Part shown: one piece after another, positions 46,401 to 54,152 of the stretch
How the letters are laid out: each line of letters begins with the position of its first letter
How positions within the stretch are numbered: position 1 is the first letter of the stretch
Source of the DNA: Treponema sp.
GTDB lineage: Bacteria; Spirochaetota; Spirochaetia; Treponematales; Breznakiellaceae
Assembly: GCA_009782555.1 (NCBI GenBank)
Contig: WRIV01000002.1
Span: 145,111 to 209,110, forward strand
Reading direction: 5' to 3'
DNA length: 64,000 nucleotides
Made by a program: the position numbers and the translations under genes
The notes under the pieces: generated by a model
What the model was told of the DNA's origin: nothing
Seen by the model: only the letters and a program-made list of their open reading frames with translations
Database searches by the model: none

Positions 46401-47144
46401 ATTGGCGTTGCCTGTGATACGGCTTCCGGCGGACCGGAAGCTCTCTCGCTGATTAAGAAAAACGGTCCGTACAATATTTATTTTATCGACTGGGCCATGC
46501 CGGAAATGAACGGAATTGAACTTGCACATAGGATCAACGAAAAAGGCACGGATAATTCTGTTATTATTATGATATCCGTCACCGATTGGAGCGTTATCCA
46601 GGATGATGCCCGCGAGGCCGGCGTAAATAAATATCTTCCCAAGCCTTTATTTATAACTTCCATCGCTGATTGTATTAATGATTGTTTATGCGTACCAAAT
46701 CAATCTGAAACCGGCACGCAGGCTGTGATAAACTTTGCTGGCCGCTGTATACTGCTTGCGGAGGATGTTGAGATTAACCGCGAGATTGTGCTGGCTCTCC
46801 TTGAACCGACCCATCTGACAATTGATTGTGCGGAAAACGGCCTGGAGGCTGTCCGCCTGTTCCGCGAAACGCCGGACAAGTACGACATGATCTTCATGGA
46901 TATACAAATGCCTGAAATGGATGGATACGAAGCAACCCGGCGTATCCGTGCTTTTGAAGCGGCACATTCTCCGCAATTATGGGAGTCCTCAAAAGGGATT
47001 CCCATAATTGCCATGACCGCAAATGTGTTTAAGGAAGATGTAGAAAAATGTCTGGATGCCGGCATGAACAGCCATGTCGGTAAACCCCTGGACTTTGAAG
47101 AGGTTTTACATATGCTTCGTACCTTTTTGCTAAACAAGGAATAA
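43419..47144 (+). CDS. Membrane hybrid histidine kinase: dCache, HAMP, PAS, kinase, two receivers
   Basis: 1241 residues. TM1 about 27-50 (KLILIFLVVMIIPIILLTVIAW), a large extracytoplasmic double-Cache sensor about 60-535, TM2 about 540-563 (LIATSLFLFAMVVMIAILLSSYL), HAMP, PAS about 615-715, HisKA with His736 (MSHEMRTPMNAI), HATPase (TNAVKFTAEEG, DTGIGI, GGTGLGLVIS), receiver 1 with Asp1024 (IDWAMPEMNG), receiver 2 with Asp1161 (MDIQMPEMDG). The kinase-receiver-receiver half is strikingly similar to that of the preceding protein, so one arose by duplication and gained a different sensor. The two genes are coupled by ATGA. Ligands of dCache domains are usually amino or organic acids. The ligand here is unknown. 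cheW follows with its own promoter. Confidence 0.92.
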   Translation: MKQVFDNSRGLGRLLNRMNLKLRPKLILIFLVVMIIPIILLTVIAWNQIASLGNLLRDIAVSDSSNALNDMATENIERMTTDTAAAVADFLYQRDADILLLAGMTPSDGTYRVFSENRRSKVTLIGEWIIAGDGMSWIPTNPYIYDGPGGKTTNEENNRNNAFHYRAPDFFPHDDIPLYDEVAFIDINGNEIYKYVTPYSPKKNYPMNPGKHNISDKANTYVRAENYFEELQKLKPGEIYVSDVIGAYVGTNYIGMYTPDVLQHNVPAAHPNADALNETGKLTQKNFLEEAKKHAYAGMENPHGRRFEGIVRWAAPVTDRDGKINGYVTFALNHDHIMEFVDHITPMNERYTELPSAFEGNYAFIWDYQCRSICHPRHHSIVGYDPETGDPEVPWLEDKIYEAWQNSGTAKWTDYIVSWPKFDQQSREKKPAPELTKAGLVGLDGRYLNNAPQCTGWMDLTFSGGSGSFYILWSGIEKLTTAGAIPYYTGQYAPSEANNYSKRGFGIVTIGAGLDDFNRPAHNTQKKLTAAISDNMLNNTLQLIATSLFLFAMVVMIAILLSSYLTDNIRILINGISRFRSGERQFRLNSNIKDEFGTLASSFDEMADSIVDSVNEPLSIIDMNHKVIYMNDYALKVLDKTQDEVIGTSYGDTSLYPPGSKYCPITALRENREAEVLYHEGRGHFFKGIAHYLLNKDGSKIGYIIVSNDVTEIENSRQKAEEASRAKTNFLSNMSHEMRTPMNAIIGMTSIGKAAPDIEKKDYSFRKIEDASTHLLGVINDILDMSKIEANKFALSITEFVFEKMIQRVVDVINFRVDEKHQKLTVHIDPAIPHTLTGDEQRFAQVITNLLTNAVKFTAEEGTIHLEAKLSSGKNGICTILISISDTGIGISYEQQNRLFNPFEQAEASTSRKYGGTGLGLVISKNIIEMMNGSIWVKSEIGKGSTFSFTVNIACGKDEHKRLLSPELNLDNTHILAVDDDPDILSFFKETAKQIGVACDTASGGPEALSLIKKNGPYNIYFIDWAMPEMNGIELAHRINEKGTDNSVIIMISVTDWSVIQDDAREAGVNKYLPKPLFITSIADCINDCLCVPNQSETGTQAVINFAGRCILLAEDVEINREIVLALLEPTHLTIDCAENGLEAVRLFRETPDKYDMIFMDIQMPEMDGYEATRRIRAFEAAHSPQLWESSKGIPIIAMTANVFKEDVEKCLDAGMNSHVGKPLDFEEVLHMLRTFLLNKE

Positions 47145-47159
47145 TCATGGTTTTCCCAC

Positions 47160-47188
47160 TTGAAAAAAATCTATTAGTAACTTACAAT
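47160..47188 (+). promoter_or_regulatory. Promoter of cheW
   Basis: TTGAAA at 47160-47165, a 17-base spacer, TACAAT at 47183-47188. AGGAG at 47195-47199 is six bases before the ATG. Confidence 0.7.
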
Positions 47189-47205
47189 AAAATGAGGAGT
47201 ACTGC

Positions 47206-47676
47206 ATGTCCGATCAGAGCCAATTAGTCACTTTCCAGCTTGGTGAAGAACTGTACGGTATCAATATAATGGATGTCAAAGAGATTGTCCGAGTTCAGGA
47301 CACCCGGGCGCTTCCCAACGCTCCCGGCTATGTGGAAGGGATTTTTAACCTTCGGGGCGAAATTATCCCCATTATCAACTTGCATAAGCGATTTCATTTG
47401 AAAAAAGCCTCCAGCTCTGAAGAAGACGAGCTTTTGTCCGGCTTTATTATTATAGATGTGGATGGCATGAAACTTGGGGTTATTATTGACCGGGTTTCCA
47501 GGGTAGTTACCATCGAAAGAGAGCAAATACAGCCCCCGCCCCAGATGCTCACCGGCATTGGCGCCGAATATATCCAGGGAGTGGTGCGCCAGGAAGAAGG
47601 TTATCTTATCATCCTCAATATCAGGGACCTCTTTAATCCACGGGAACTCCAAAAAATAGCTGAATTGCGGAGATAA
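47206..47676 (+). CDS. cheW: Chemotaxis adaptor protein CheW
   Basis: 156 residues of a single CheW domain: LVTFQLGEELYGINIMDVKEIVR, then NAPGYVEGIFNLRGEIIPIINL with the conserved Arg, GVIIDRVSRVVTIEREQI, and GVVRQEEGYLIILNI. CheW bridges CheA kinase to chemoreceptors in membrane arrays. It stands alone with a good ribosome site and its own promoter, behind two hybrid kinases. No cheA or receptor is in the window. Its position suggests chemotaxis output near the H2-sensor genes, but the separate promoter means this is only neighbourhood evidence. Confidence 0.93.
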   Translation: MSDQSQLVTFQLGEELYGINIMDVKEIVRVQDTRALPNAPGYVEGIFNLRGEIIPIINLHKRFHLKKASSSEEDELLSGFIIIDVDGMKLGVIIDRVSRVVTIEREQIQPPPQMLTGIGAEYIQGVVRQEEGYLIILNIRDLFNPRELQKIAELRR

Positions 47677-47745
47677 CATTACGGAGATAATAGGCAGTTT
47701 TGCCTTAAGCTAGTTTTATCCCTTTTCTTATGGTACTATTTTTGC

Positions 47746-48837
47746 ATGAAAATTGAAGGCTATTCTCCAACCATTAGGCGAAAGGAGATGGATGCCGTCC
47801 TGACAACAATGGTGGAAGATCGGGTAGGACCCGGGGAACATACCCAGTTTCTTATCCATACGGCCAAGGAAATCCTAAAATTTGATTATTGCCTGGCCTT
47901 GCGGAGCCCTGTTTTTGCCCTTCAACTGGCCCTTCAGGCCCTTTTGGCCAGAAATCCCGCTGAATTGCCGGCGGTTCAATTCGATGCTTTACAGGGGGAC
48001 AACGAAAATGAAACGGTGCCGAAAGGAAGAGGTGTTATCATTTCCGCCCTTTCCCCCCTGTACTATGAACGAGTAATCCGCGGTCTTGGGCTTTTTCCCC
48101 TATACTGCGATACCGCCGAGGATTCACCCCTGATGGCATCAGAAAAGCTAAACGCCCTGAGGGCAGCCAAACCCCTGTGTATTATTTTTCATCATACCCT
48201 GGGATACCTTCCTGAGGCGGAAATGCTGAGTGATTTAGGTATTCCGGTGATCGAAGATTGTTCCCAGAGCGCCGGAACAACGCTGGGTGAAAAAAATGCC
48301 GGTTCCTTTGGGACCCTTGCTCTTTTGGGACTGGAAGAAAAAGATATGATCACCGCTGGAGGAGGGGCGCTGCTCTTTGCGGCAAACCGCCGGGATGCGG
48401 CGATCCTCCGTTCCATTGGGGAACTGCCCCCGGAATACCTCCTTCCGGACCTTAATGCCGCTATGGCGGCGGTCCAATTTCGGGATGGGGCAAAAAACCT
48501 GACCCGGCGGAAAGAACTGGCCCAGATCTATACCCAGGCAAGCCTCCAATCCAGGCATAAACGGTTTCGGGAAACGGATGGGCTGGAGTACAATAACTAT
48601 GCCTTTTCCCTGGTGCTGGAAAGCGGAGCAAAGGATGTAAAAGCCTATGCAAAACGCAAGGAAATTACCGTCGAAGATGCGTTTGATGCCAGCCTGGCAG
48701 GAAGCGGAGCCATTCCCTCCGCCCAATGTCCCTGCGCCTCTTCCCTGGCTCTGCGGACCGTCCTTTTTCCCCTGTATCCCCGGCTTGGAGCCCAGGCCGC
48801 GGACCGGGTTGTCAAACTTATCATGACCCTTCCATAA
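47746..48837 (+). CDS. DegT/DnrJ/EryC1-like PLP aminotransferase
   Basis: 363 residues. The fold-type I pattern of the DegT family is readable: CLALRSPVFALQLALQALL where the family has a Gly/Thr-rich PLP loop, VIEDCSQSAGTTLGEKNAGSFG, and GLEEKDMITAGGGALLF, whose Lys aligns with the PLP-binding lysine of the usual FHxxKxITTGEGG motif. The conserved His before that Lys is missing and several family glycines are changed, so activity is uncertain and a non-catalytic relative is possible. It is the first gene of a tight run with nadK (11-base gap) and recN. Confidence 0.75.
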   Translation: MKIEGYSPTIRRKEMDAVLTTMVEDRVGPGEHTQFLIHTAKEILKFDYCLALRSPVFALQLALQALLARNPAELPAVQFDALQGDNENETVPKGRGVIISALSPLYYERVIRGLGLFPLYCDTAEDSPLMASEKLNALRAAKPLCIIFHHTLGYLPEAEMLSDLGIPVIEDCSQSAGTTLGEKNAGSFGTLALLGLEEKDMITAGGGALLFAANRRDAAILRSIGELPPEYLLPDLNAAMAAVQFRDGAKNLTRRKELAQIYTQASLQSRHKRFRETDGLEYNNYAFSLVLESGAKDVKAYAKRKEITVEDAFDASLAGSGAIPSAQCPCASSLALRTVLFPLYPRLGAQAADRVVKLIMTLP

Positions 48838-48848
48838 AAGAGGCTTGG

Positions 48849-49709
48849 ATGTCAAAAAAAGCCCTGTTGTTTGTCAATAATAAAAAACCTGCCGCCGCCC
48901 CCCTAGGAGAACAAATCCAGAATGTGCTGGCGCGCCGGTCTTACGAGGTGGATTTTTTTTCCTTTGAACAAAATACCGGGCACTATGAACCGGGAAACAT
49001 CAATATTTGCTTTTCTCTGGGAGGGGATGGGACGGTACTCTTCGCTTCCCGGATTATAGCTTTTTTGAATGTGCCGGTGCTGCCGGTAAATCTGGGAACC
49101 TTGGGTTTTATCTCCGCTGTCTCCCCTTCCCAATGGGAAGAAACCTTTACTAAATGGGAAGAAGGAAGAGCGGTAATTTCCCGGCGGCTTATGATGGATG
49201 TTGCTATCGAACGGGGGGGTGAAATTATTTTTCAGGGCATCTGCCTGAACGATGCGGTTATTTCCGCCGCAGGAATTGCCAAGTTGGTCCGGCTGGAAGT
49301 AGAAGCGGAAACTGCCGCCGGGGATCGAATCGATCTGGGTCAATTCAGGGCCGATGGGCTTATTGTGGCTACCCCCACCGGATCCTCCGGGTATTCCGTA
49401 GCCGCCGGAGGGCCGATCATCGATCCCGAGATGGATGCGGTGATCATCAACCCAATCTGTCCCTTTACCCTTACCAACCGGCCCATTGTGATTCCTTCAG
49501 AGGGCCGGATTATTACCCTGGTTGAACAAGAACAACGGAGCGATGTTCTCTTGACCGTGGACGGCCAGATTACCAAGCCTCTGGAATGCGGCGACCGGAT
49601 CATCATGAGCCGGTCTTCCCATTCACTGCACTTGGTTGCCTCGGACCGGCTGGCCTTTTACCGGGCATTGCGGACCAAACTTGCCTGGTCCGGGGGAAAC
49701 AATGCTTGA
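48849..49709 (+). CDS. nadK: NAD kinase
   Basis: 286 residues from ATG 48849. The open frame extends into the previous gene but homology starts at MSKKALLFVNNKK. The diagnostic motif FSLGGDGTVLFASR, the NLGTLGFIS block, LNDAVIS and TPTGSSGYSVAAGGPII are all intact. The enzyme phosphorylates NAD to NADP in the cytoplasm. The stop is eight bases inside recN, so the two are translationally coupled. That order (nadK then recN) is common in bacteria. Confidence 0.95.
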   Translation: MSKKALLFVNNKKPAAAPLGEQIQNVLARRSYEVDFFSFEQNTGHYEPGNINICFSLGGDGTVLFASRIIAFLNVPVLPVNLGTLGFISAVSPSQWEETFTKWEEGRAVISRRLMMDVAIERGGEIIFQGICLNDAVISAAGIAKLVRLEVEAETAAGDRIDLGQFRADGLIVATPTGSSGYSVAAGGPIIDPEMDAVIINPICPFTLTNRPIVIPSEGRIITLVEQEQRSDVLLTVDGQITKPLECGDRIIMSRSSHSLHLVASDRLAFYRALRTKLAWSGGNNA

Positions 49710-51444
49710 AGAGCTTTCCATCCGGAACTATGCCTTGATTGATAATCTTTCTATTGCATTTGAAGACGGCCTTAATATCCTGACAGGAGAAACCGGGGCA
49801 GGAAAATCGATCATTGTTGGATCTTTAAGTTTTCTTTTGGGAGGCAAGGCCGATGCCGATGTGATCCGCACCGGCTGTGACGAAGCGGGGGTTTCAGCGG
49901 TGATCCGCATTGCCAAGAATAACGCCGATGCCCTGGAATGGCTGAAAAGCCGTGACATCGCCCTGGAGGATCAAACCGTGGTGGTACGCCGGAATATCAA
50001 GGCATCGGGGAGATCTTCCATTTACATACAGAGCATTCCCCTTACCCGGGGGGATTTGGCGGAACTCATGGGGATGCTCTTTGATCTTCACGGTCAGCAT
50101 GATCATGAATCTCTCCTGCGCAAAGACACCCATCGGCGCTGTCTCGACCGTTTTGCCGGTATTGAAGAAGAGGCGGCGGCTTTTAACGGTCTTTTTACCA
50201 CCCTGGCGGAAAAGAAAAAAGCCCTGGACCTTTCCCGCGATTCGGATCGGAACCGGGAAGAACGGATTGAACTCCTTTCCTATGCGGTGGATGAAATTAC
50301 CAAGGCCGCCCTCAGGCCCGGAGAAAGCCGGGAACTGGAAACGGAAGCCCAGCGTCTTTCTTCTTTCGAAAAACTTAGCCGGGAAACGGAAAGTGCCGCT
50401 GCCTTCCTTTTTGACGGAGAGGGTTCGGTCCTTAGCCTGGCGCGGAAGACCCGCAGTTTTCTGGAAGGAGCTTCTTCTATGGACGAAAGCCTGGCGGGAC
50501 TTTGCAAACGCATGGATGATCTGTATTTTGAGGCGGAAGATCTTTCCGAGGAACTCCGAGGCTACCGGGATAAGCTTTCCTATGAACCGGGGCGGCTGGA
50601 AGAGGTTGAGGACCGGCTGGGACTCCTCTTTAGGCTTAAAAAAAAATACAATAAACCGGCTGATCGGACCGGAGAACCCGAAACGGCCAGGGAAATAAAC
50701 GACGAAGAGGCTATCCTCGCTTATAAAACCCGGGCGGAACAAGAAATAGAAGCCCTTTCCCAATCGGAGGAAAACCGGGGAAAACTCGCCTTGGAAATTG
50801 CGGCACTGGAAAAAAAGATGGCCGCCAAAGCGGCGGAACTCTCCGCCAAACGAGGGAATGGAGCCAAAAAGCTGGGAGAACAGATTAACGACATCCTTCT
50901 GCGGCTTGGTATGCCCAAGGCACGGTTTTCGGTCAATGTTGCCCCCAAGGGAAGGGGCCCCGGCGGAAACCTGATCTGCGGCCCCTGGGGATCGGATGAC
51001 ATCGAATTCCTCTTTTCCGCCAACCCCGGAGAACCCCAAAAAGAACTGGCCCGGATCGCCAGCGGCGGGGAGCTTTCCCGGGTAATGCTGGCAATCAAGA
51101 CCGTCCTGGCCGAATCAGACGCCATAGAAACTCTGGTATTTGACGAAATAGACGCCGGTATCGGGGGAGAGGTGGCCCTGGCGGTGGGGGAATATCTAAA
51201 AAAAATTGGAGTGATTAAGCAAATATTCTGTATTACCCATCTGGCCAGTATCGCCGTCCGGGCGGATAACCATATCCGGGTAGAAAAAAGGGATGCCGCA
51301 GGTCGCACCCAGACCACGGCCCGGCTGCTTTCCGGCAAGGGCCGCCGGGAAGAAATTGCCCGTATGCTGGCAGGCGATTCGGCAGGGGAAGCGGCCCTTG
51401 CACATGCCGATGATTTGCTGGCAAAATATGGAAAAGGTAATTAA
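49702..51444 (+). CDS. recN: DNA repair protein RecN
   Basis: 580 residues from ATG 49702 (MLEELSIRNYALIDNLSI). SMC-like: Walker A GETGAGKSI near residue 30, DLHGQHDHESLL, a long coiled coil about 150-380, then GGELSRVMLAIK signature, FDEIDAGIGGEVA Walker B, and the FCITHLASIAVRADNH D-loop/switch. RecN binds broken DNA ends and holds sister chromatids during recombinational repair. It overlaps nadK by eight bases and is followed 11 bases later by a conserved hypothetical gene. An alternative start at 49636 inside nadK has no homology. Confidence 0.95.
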   Translation: MLEELSIRNYALIDNLSIAFEDGLNILTGETGAGKSIIVGSLSFLLGGKADADVIRTGCDEAGVSAVIRIAKNNADALEWLKSRDIALEDQTVVVRRNIKASGRSSIYIQSIPLTRGDLAELMGMLFDLHGQHDHESLLRKDTHRRCLDRFAGIEEEAAAFNGLFTTLAEKKKALDLSRDSDRNREERIELLSYAVDEITKAALRPGESRELETEAQRLSSFEKLSRETESAAAFLFDGEGSVLSLARKTRSFLEGASSMDESLAGLCKRMDDLYFEAEDLSEELRGYRDKLSYEPGRLEEVEDRLGLLFRLKKKYNKPADRTGEPETAREINDEEAILAYKTRAEQEIEALSQSEENRGKLALEIAALEKKMAAKAAELSAKRGNGAKKLGEQINDILLRLGMPKARFSVNVAPKGRGPGGNLICGPWGSDDIEFLFSANPGEPQKELARIASGGELSRVMLAIKTVLAESDAIETLVFDEIDAGIGGEVALAVGEYLKKIGVIKQIFCITHLASIAVRADNHIRVEKRDAAGRTQTTARLLSGKGRREEIARMLAGDSAGEAALAHADDLLAKYGKGN

Positions 51445-51455
51445 TCGGAGGCGGG

Positions 51456-52265
51456 ATGGGTAAAATTTCCATCGAGGAAAGAAATCAATACCAGGACAAA
51501 ATCAAGCCGTACCGGGATAAAATTGTCGAAATCAGCGCCAGAGAAAAAGAATACCTTCTGGCCTTAAAAAAAGAACCCGAAGGGGCCGCCCTTAAGCGGC
51601 TTACCCTGGTGGACGAAATGCTCAATCTTGCCTCATACCAGATCGTCATCAGCCTGGTATCCCAGATGCGCCTTAAAATAAAAGAAGAAAACGCCCTTAA
51701 CGACGGCCGGAAATCCCTCTATAAAAGCGTAATCTACCTGGAAGAAATTGTGACCAACTATGTGGATGCCCCCTATTCGGATTATGAGGAAAAGCTGGAA
51801 GAAATTGCTTCCCTGGATGCCGCCAGCAGGTACCTGTTGGTACGAAAAATGGGGCTGGCGATCAATTTGCTGGAAAATGCCTATGGCGACAATACCAAAT
51901 GGCGATGGTCTTTTGTTGAACTGGAAGGCCGCTATGCGGCGGCGGCAAAAAATATCCTGGATCTAAAAAACGCCGTATCCAATTCAGATCCCCGCTCTCC
52001 CAGCTATGAACCAACGGTGTACCATTTACGGATGATAAAAAAACTCCTGAGCCAGGCCGCAGATCGGTACCGGGAAAAATATGAATTGTCCACCAACCGC
52101 ATCGACGATTTTAAACAGGGAATCAATTTCCTCGGCTCTCTCCGGCGAATACATGTGCTTATGGGAGACAGGGACGATGCGGAGACGGTAAAAAAGAAGC
52201 TGGAAATTTGGTCGGCCAAGCTTGAGACTGATATCAAGCGTAACGAGGCTCATAAAAAAGGGTGA
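51456..52265 (+). CDS. Helical protein of unknown function in the recN operon
   Basis: 269 residues, soluble, highly charged and almost all helix (MGKISIEERNQYQDKIKPYRDKI; VIYLEEIVTNYVDAPYSDYEEKLEEI; SQAADRYREKYELSTNRIDDF). No known motif is visible. A GGAGGCGGG ribosome site precedes the ATG. It follows recN closely and overlaps the GTG start of the ABC exporter gene by four bases, so it is part of one transcript. Possibly a spirochaete-conserved protein. I do not recognise it. Confidence 0.78.
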   Translation: MGKISIEERNQYQDKIKPYRDKIVEISAREKEYLLALKKEPEGAALKRLTLVDEMLNLASYQIVISLVSQMRLKIKEENALNDGRKSLYKSVIYLEEIVTNYVDAPYSDYEEKLEEIASLDAASRYLLVRKMGLAINLLENAYGDNTKWRWSFVELEGRYAAAAKNILDLKNAVSNSDPRSPSYEPTVYHLRMIKKLLSQAADRYREKYELSTNRIDDFKQGINFLGSLRRIHVLMGDRDDAETVKKKLEIWSAKLETDIKRNEAHKKG

Positions 52266-54118
52266 AAGAAAACCCTCCATCGGGCCTGAAAGAATTCCGG
52301 ACCCTCCTGCCTTACCTGAAAAAATACCGTCTCCAGTATGTGCTGGGGTTTTTTTGCCTTATCATCGTAGACGCCGCTCAGGTGTTGATCCCCCAGTTTA
52401 TCCGGCTTGCGGTGGACCGGATCACCACTGGAAACTTTGAATGGATGGGAATATTCCGGCTGTGCCTGGTCATGCTGGCTGTTATGATCCTAATTTCTTC
52501 GGGCCGTTTTCTCTGGCGTTTTTTTATCCACGGTTCTTCCCGCCGTATCGAGACTGAACTGCGGGATACTCTTTTTTCCCATCTTCTTACCCTGTCCTAC
52601 GATTTTTACCAAAGGCACAAGATTGGGGATCTCATGGCCAGGGCGATTAACGACATCAGCGGAATCCGCAATGCCCTGGGCTGGGGGGTGGTTACCCTAG
52701 TGGACGGCACGATCATGGCTTCGGCGATCTTGGTGATTATTTTTGTCCAGGACCCCCGGACCGCCGCATTTTGTGTTGCCCCCCTGCCTCTGATCACCAT
52801 CATCATGCTCTTCTTCGGAAGGACCATAGGCCGCCGTTTTTTTAGGGTAAACGAAACCTATTCAGCCATGAGCGACACGGTCCAGGAAACCTTTGCGGGA
52901 ATCCGGGTGGTCAAGTCTTTTGTCAAAGAATGGTGGTTTACCAGAAAATTCGAAAAGACCAACGATGATTACCGTTCCGCCAACATGGAACTGGTAAAAA
53001 TTTTCGGTGCTTTTTTTCCCCTGGTCAGTTTTCTTGCGGGGCTTACCACGGTTATCCTCCTTTTGGCGGGAGGCCGCCGGGTGGTAATGGGTTATCTGAG
53101 CGCCGGGGAACTGGTGGCTCTCTTTAGTTATCTACAGATGCTGATCTGGCCCTTGATGGGAGCGGGTTTTATGGTGAATATGATCCAGCGGGGAGCCGCC
53201 AGCATGGGACGGATCAACGAGCTGCTCCACAGCGAACCTTCTATTCAGGATATTACGGATCCAGAGGATTCAAGGGTACCGCCGCAAAGTTCCCGCAAAG
53301 ACGATCCTGTTATTGAGATCAAAAATCTTTCCTTTGCCTATACGGCAGCGGAAGCAGAAACTGTTAATGTACTGAACGATATTTCCCTTTCCATTCCTTC
53401 CGGCAGTGTTCTGGGAATTCTGGGCAGAACCGGATCGGGAAAAACAACGCTGATAAAAACCCTGGTAAGGATGATTGATCCTCCGGAAGGAACGGTTTTT
53501 ATAAAAGGAGTTGATGTACGGCGGCGGAAATTGCGGGATCTGCGCCGTCTCTTTGGGGTAAGCCCCCAGGACAGTTATCTTTTTTCCGATTCAATTAAAA
53601 ACAACATTGCCTATGGACACAGGGATGAAGATGCCGATCCTGGCATTGGTGTACTGGCCCAAGCGGCATTCCTTTCCGCCCTGGATGGAGACTTGGCAGG
53701 TTTTGCCCAGGGCTGGGATACCCTTATCGGTGAACGGGGGCTTACCCTTTCGGGAGGTCAGAAGCAGCGGGTGGCCATAGCCCGCGCCGTTTTATCCGCC
53801 CCGGAAATTCTGGTACTAGACGATGCATTTTCCGCTGTGGATGCCGAAACGGAAAAACGGATTCTTACGGGCATTCTGGACGAACGCCGCCGGGGGAAAA
53901 CAAAAAAAACAACGATTATCATTTCCCACAGGGTTTCAACGTTAAGCTGCGCCGAAACGGTTTTAGTATTGGAAGAAGGGCATATCAGCGAATTGGGAAA
54001 CCCGGAAGAACTGCTTAAATCGGGCCGCTTCTTTTCCCGGACAGCAGAACTTCAACGGCTGGGCGAACAGGCGGAGGCGGGTGTGTACGAGGGCCTGCGG
54101 CCCCCGATCGTAAGGTAA
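52262..54118 (+). CDS. ABC exporter half-transporter, subunit with non-canonical Walker B
   Basis: 618 residues from GTG 52262. Six membrane helices (about 25-320) in the type IV exporter fold, then a nucleotide-binding domain with Walker A LGRTGSGKTTL, Q-loop VSPQDSYLFSDS, signature LTLSGGQKQR, Walker B ILVLDDAFSAVD and switch His in IIISHRVST. The catalytic Glu after Walker B is Asp, as in the degenerate subunit of heterodimeric exporters (BmrC/TmrA type). The following gene encodes the partner with a canonical Glu. Substrate (lipid or drug) unknown. Confidence 0.9.
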   Translation: MKENPPSGLKEFRTLLPYLKKYRLQYVLGFFCLIIVDAAQVLIPQFIRLAVDRITTGNFEWMGIFRLCLVMLAVMILISSGRFLWRFFIHGSSRRIETELRDTLFSHLLTLSYDFYQRHKIGDLMARAINDISGIRNALGWGVVTLVDGTIMASAILVIIFVQDPRTAAFCVAPLPLITIIMLFFGRTIGRRFFRVNETYSAMSDTVQETFAGIRVVKSFVKEWWFTRKFEKTNDDYRSANMELVKIFGAFFPLVSFLAGLTTVILLLAGGRRVVMGYLSAGELVALFSYLQMLIWPLMGAGFMVNMIQRGAASMGRINELLHSEPSIQDITDPEDSRVPPQSSRKDDPVIEIKNLSFAYTAAEAETVNVLNDISLSIPSGSVLGILGRTGSGKTTLIKTLVRMIDPPEGTVFIKGVDVRRRKLRDLRRLFGVSPQDSYLFSDSIKNNIAYGHRDEDADPGIGVLAQAAFLSALDGDLAGFAQGWDTLIGERGLTLSGGQKQRVAIARAVLSAPEILVLDDAFSAVDAETEKRILTGILDERRRGKTKKTTIIISHRVSTLSCAETVLVLEEGHISELGNPEELLKSGRFFSRTAELQRLGEQAEAGVYEGLRPPIVR

Positions 54119-54152
54119 TTATCATTATTTGCCGCTAGGGGGCGGCATATGC

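Noticed and set aside
49894..51039. 381-codon minus-strand open frame inside recN
   Set aside because: Antisense shadow. recN is unambiguous on the plus strand.
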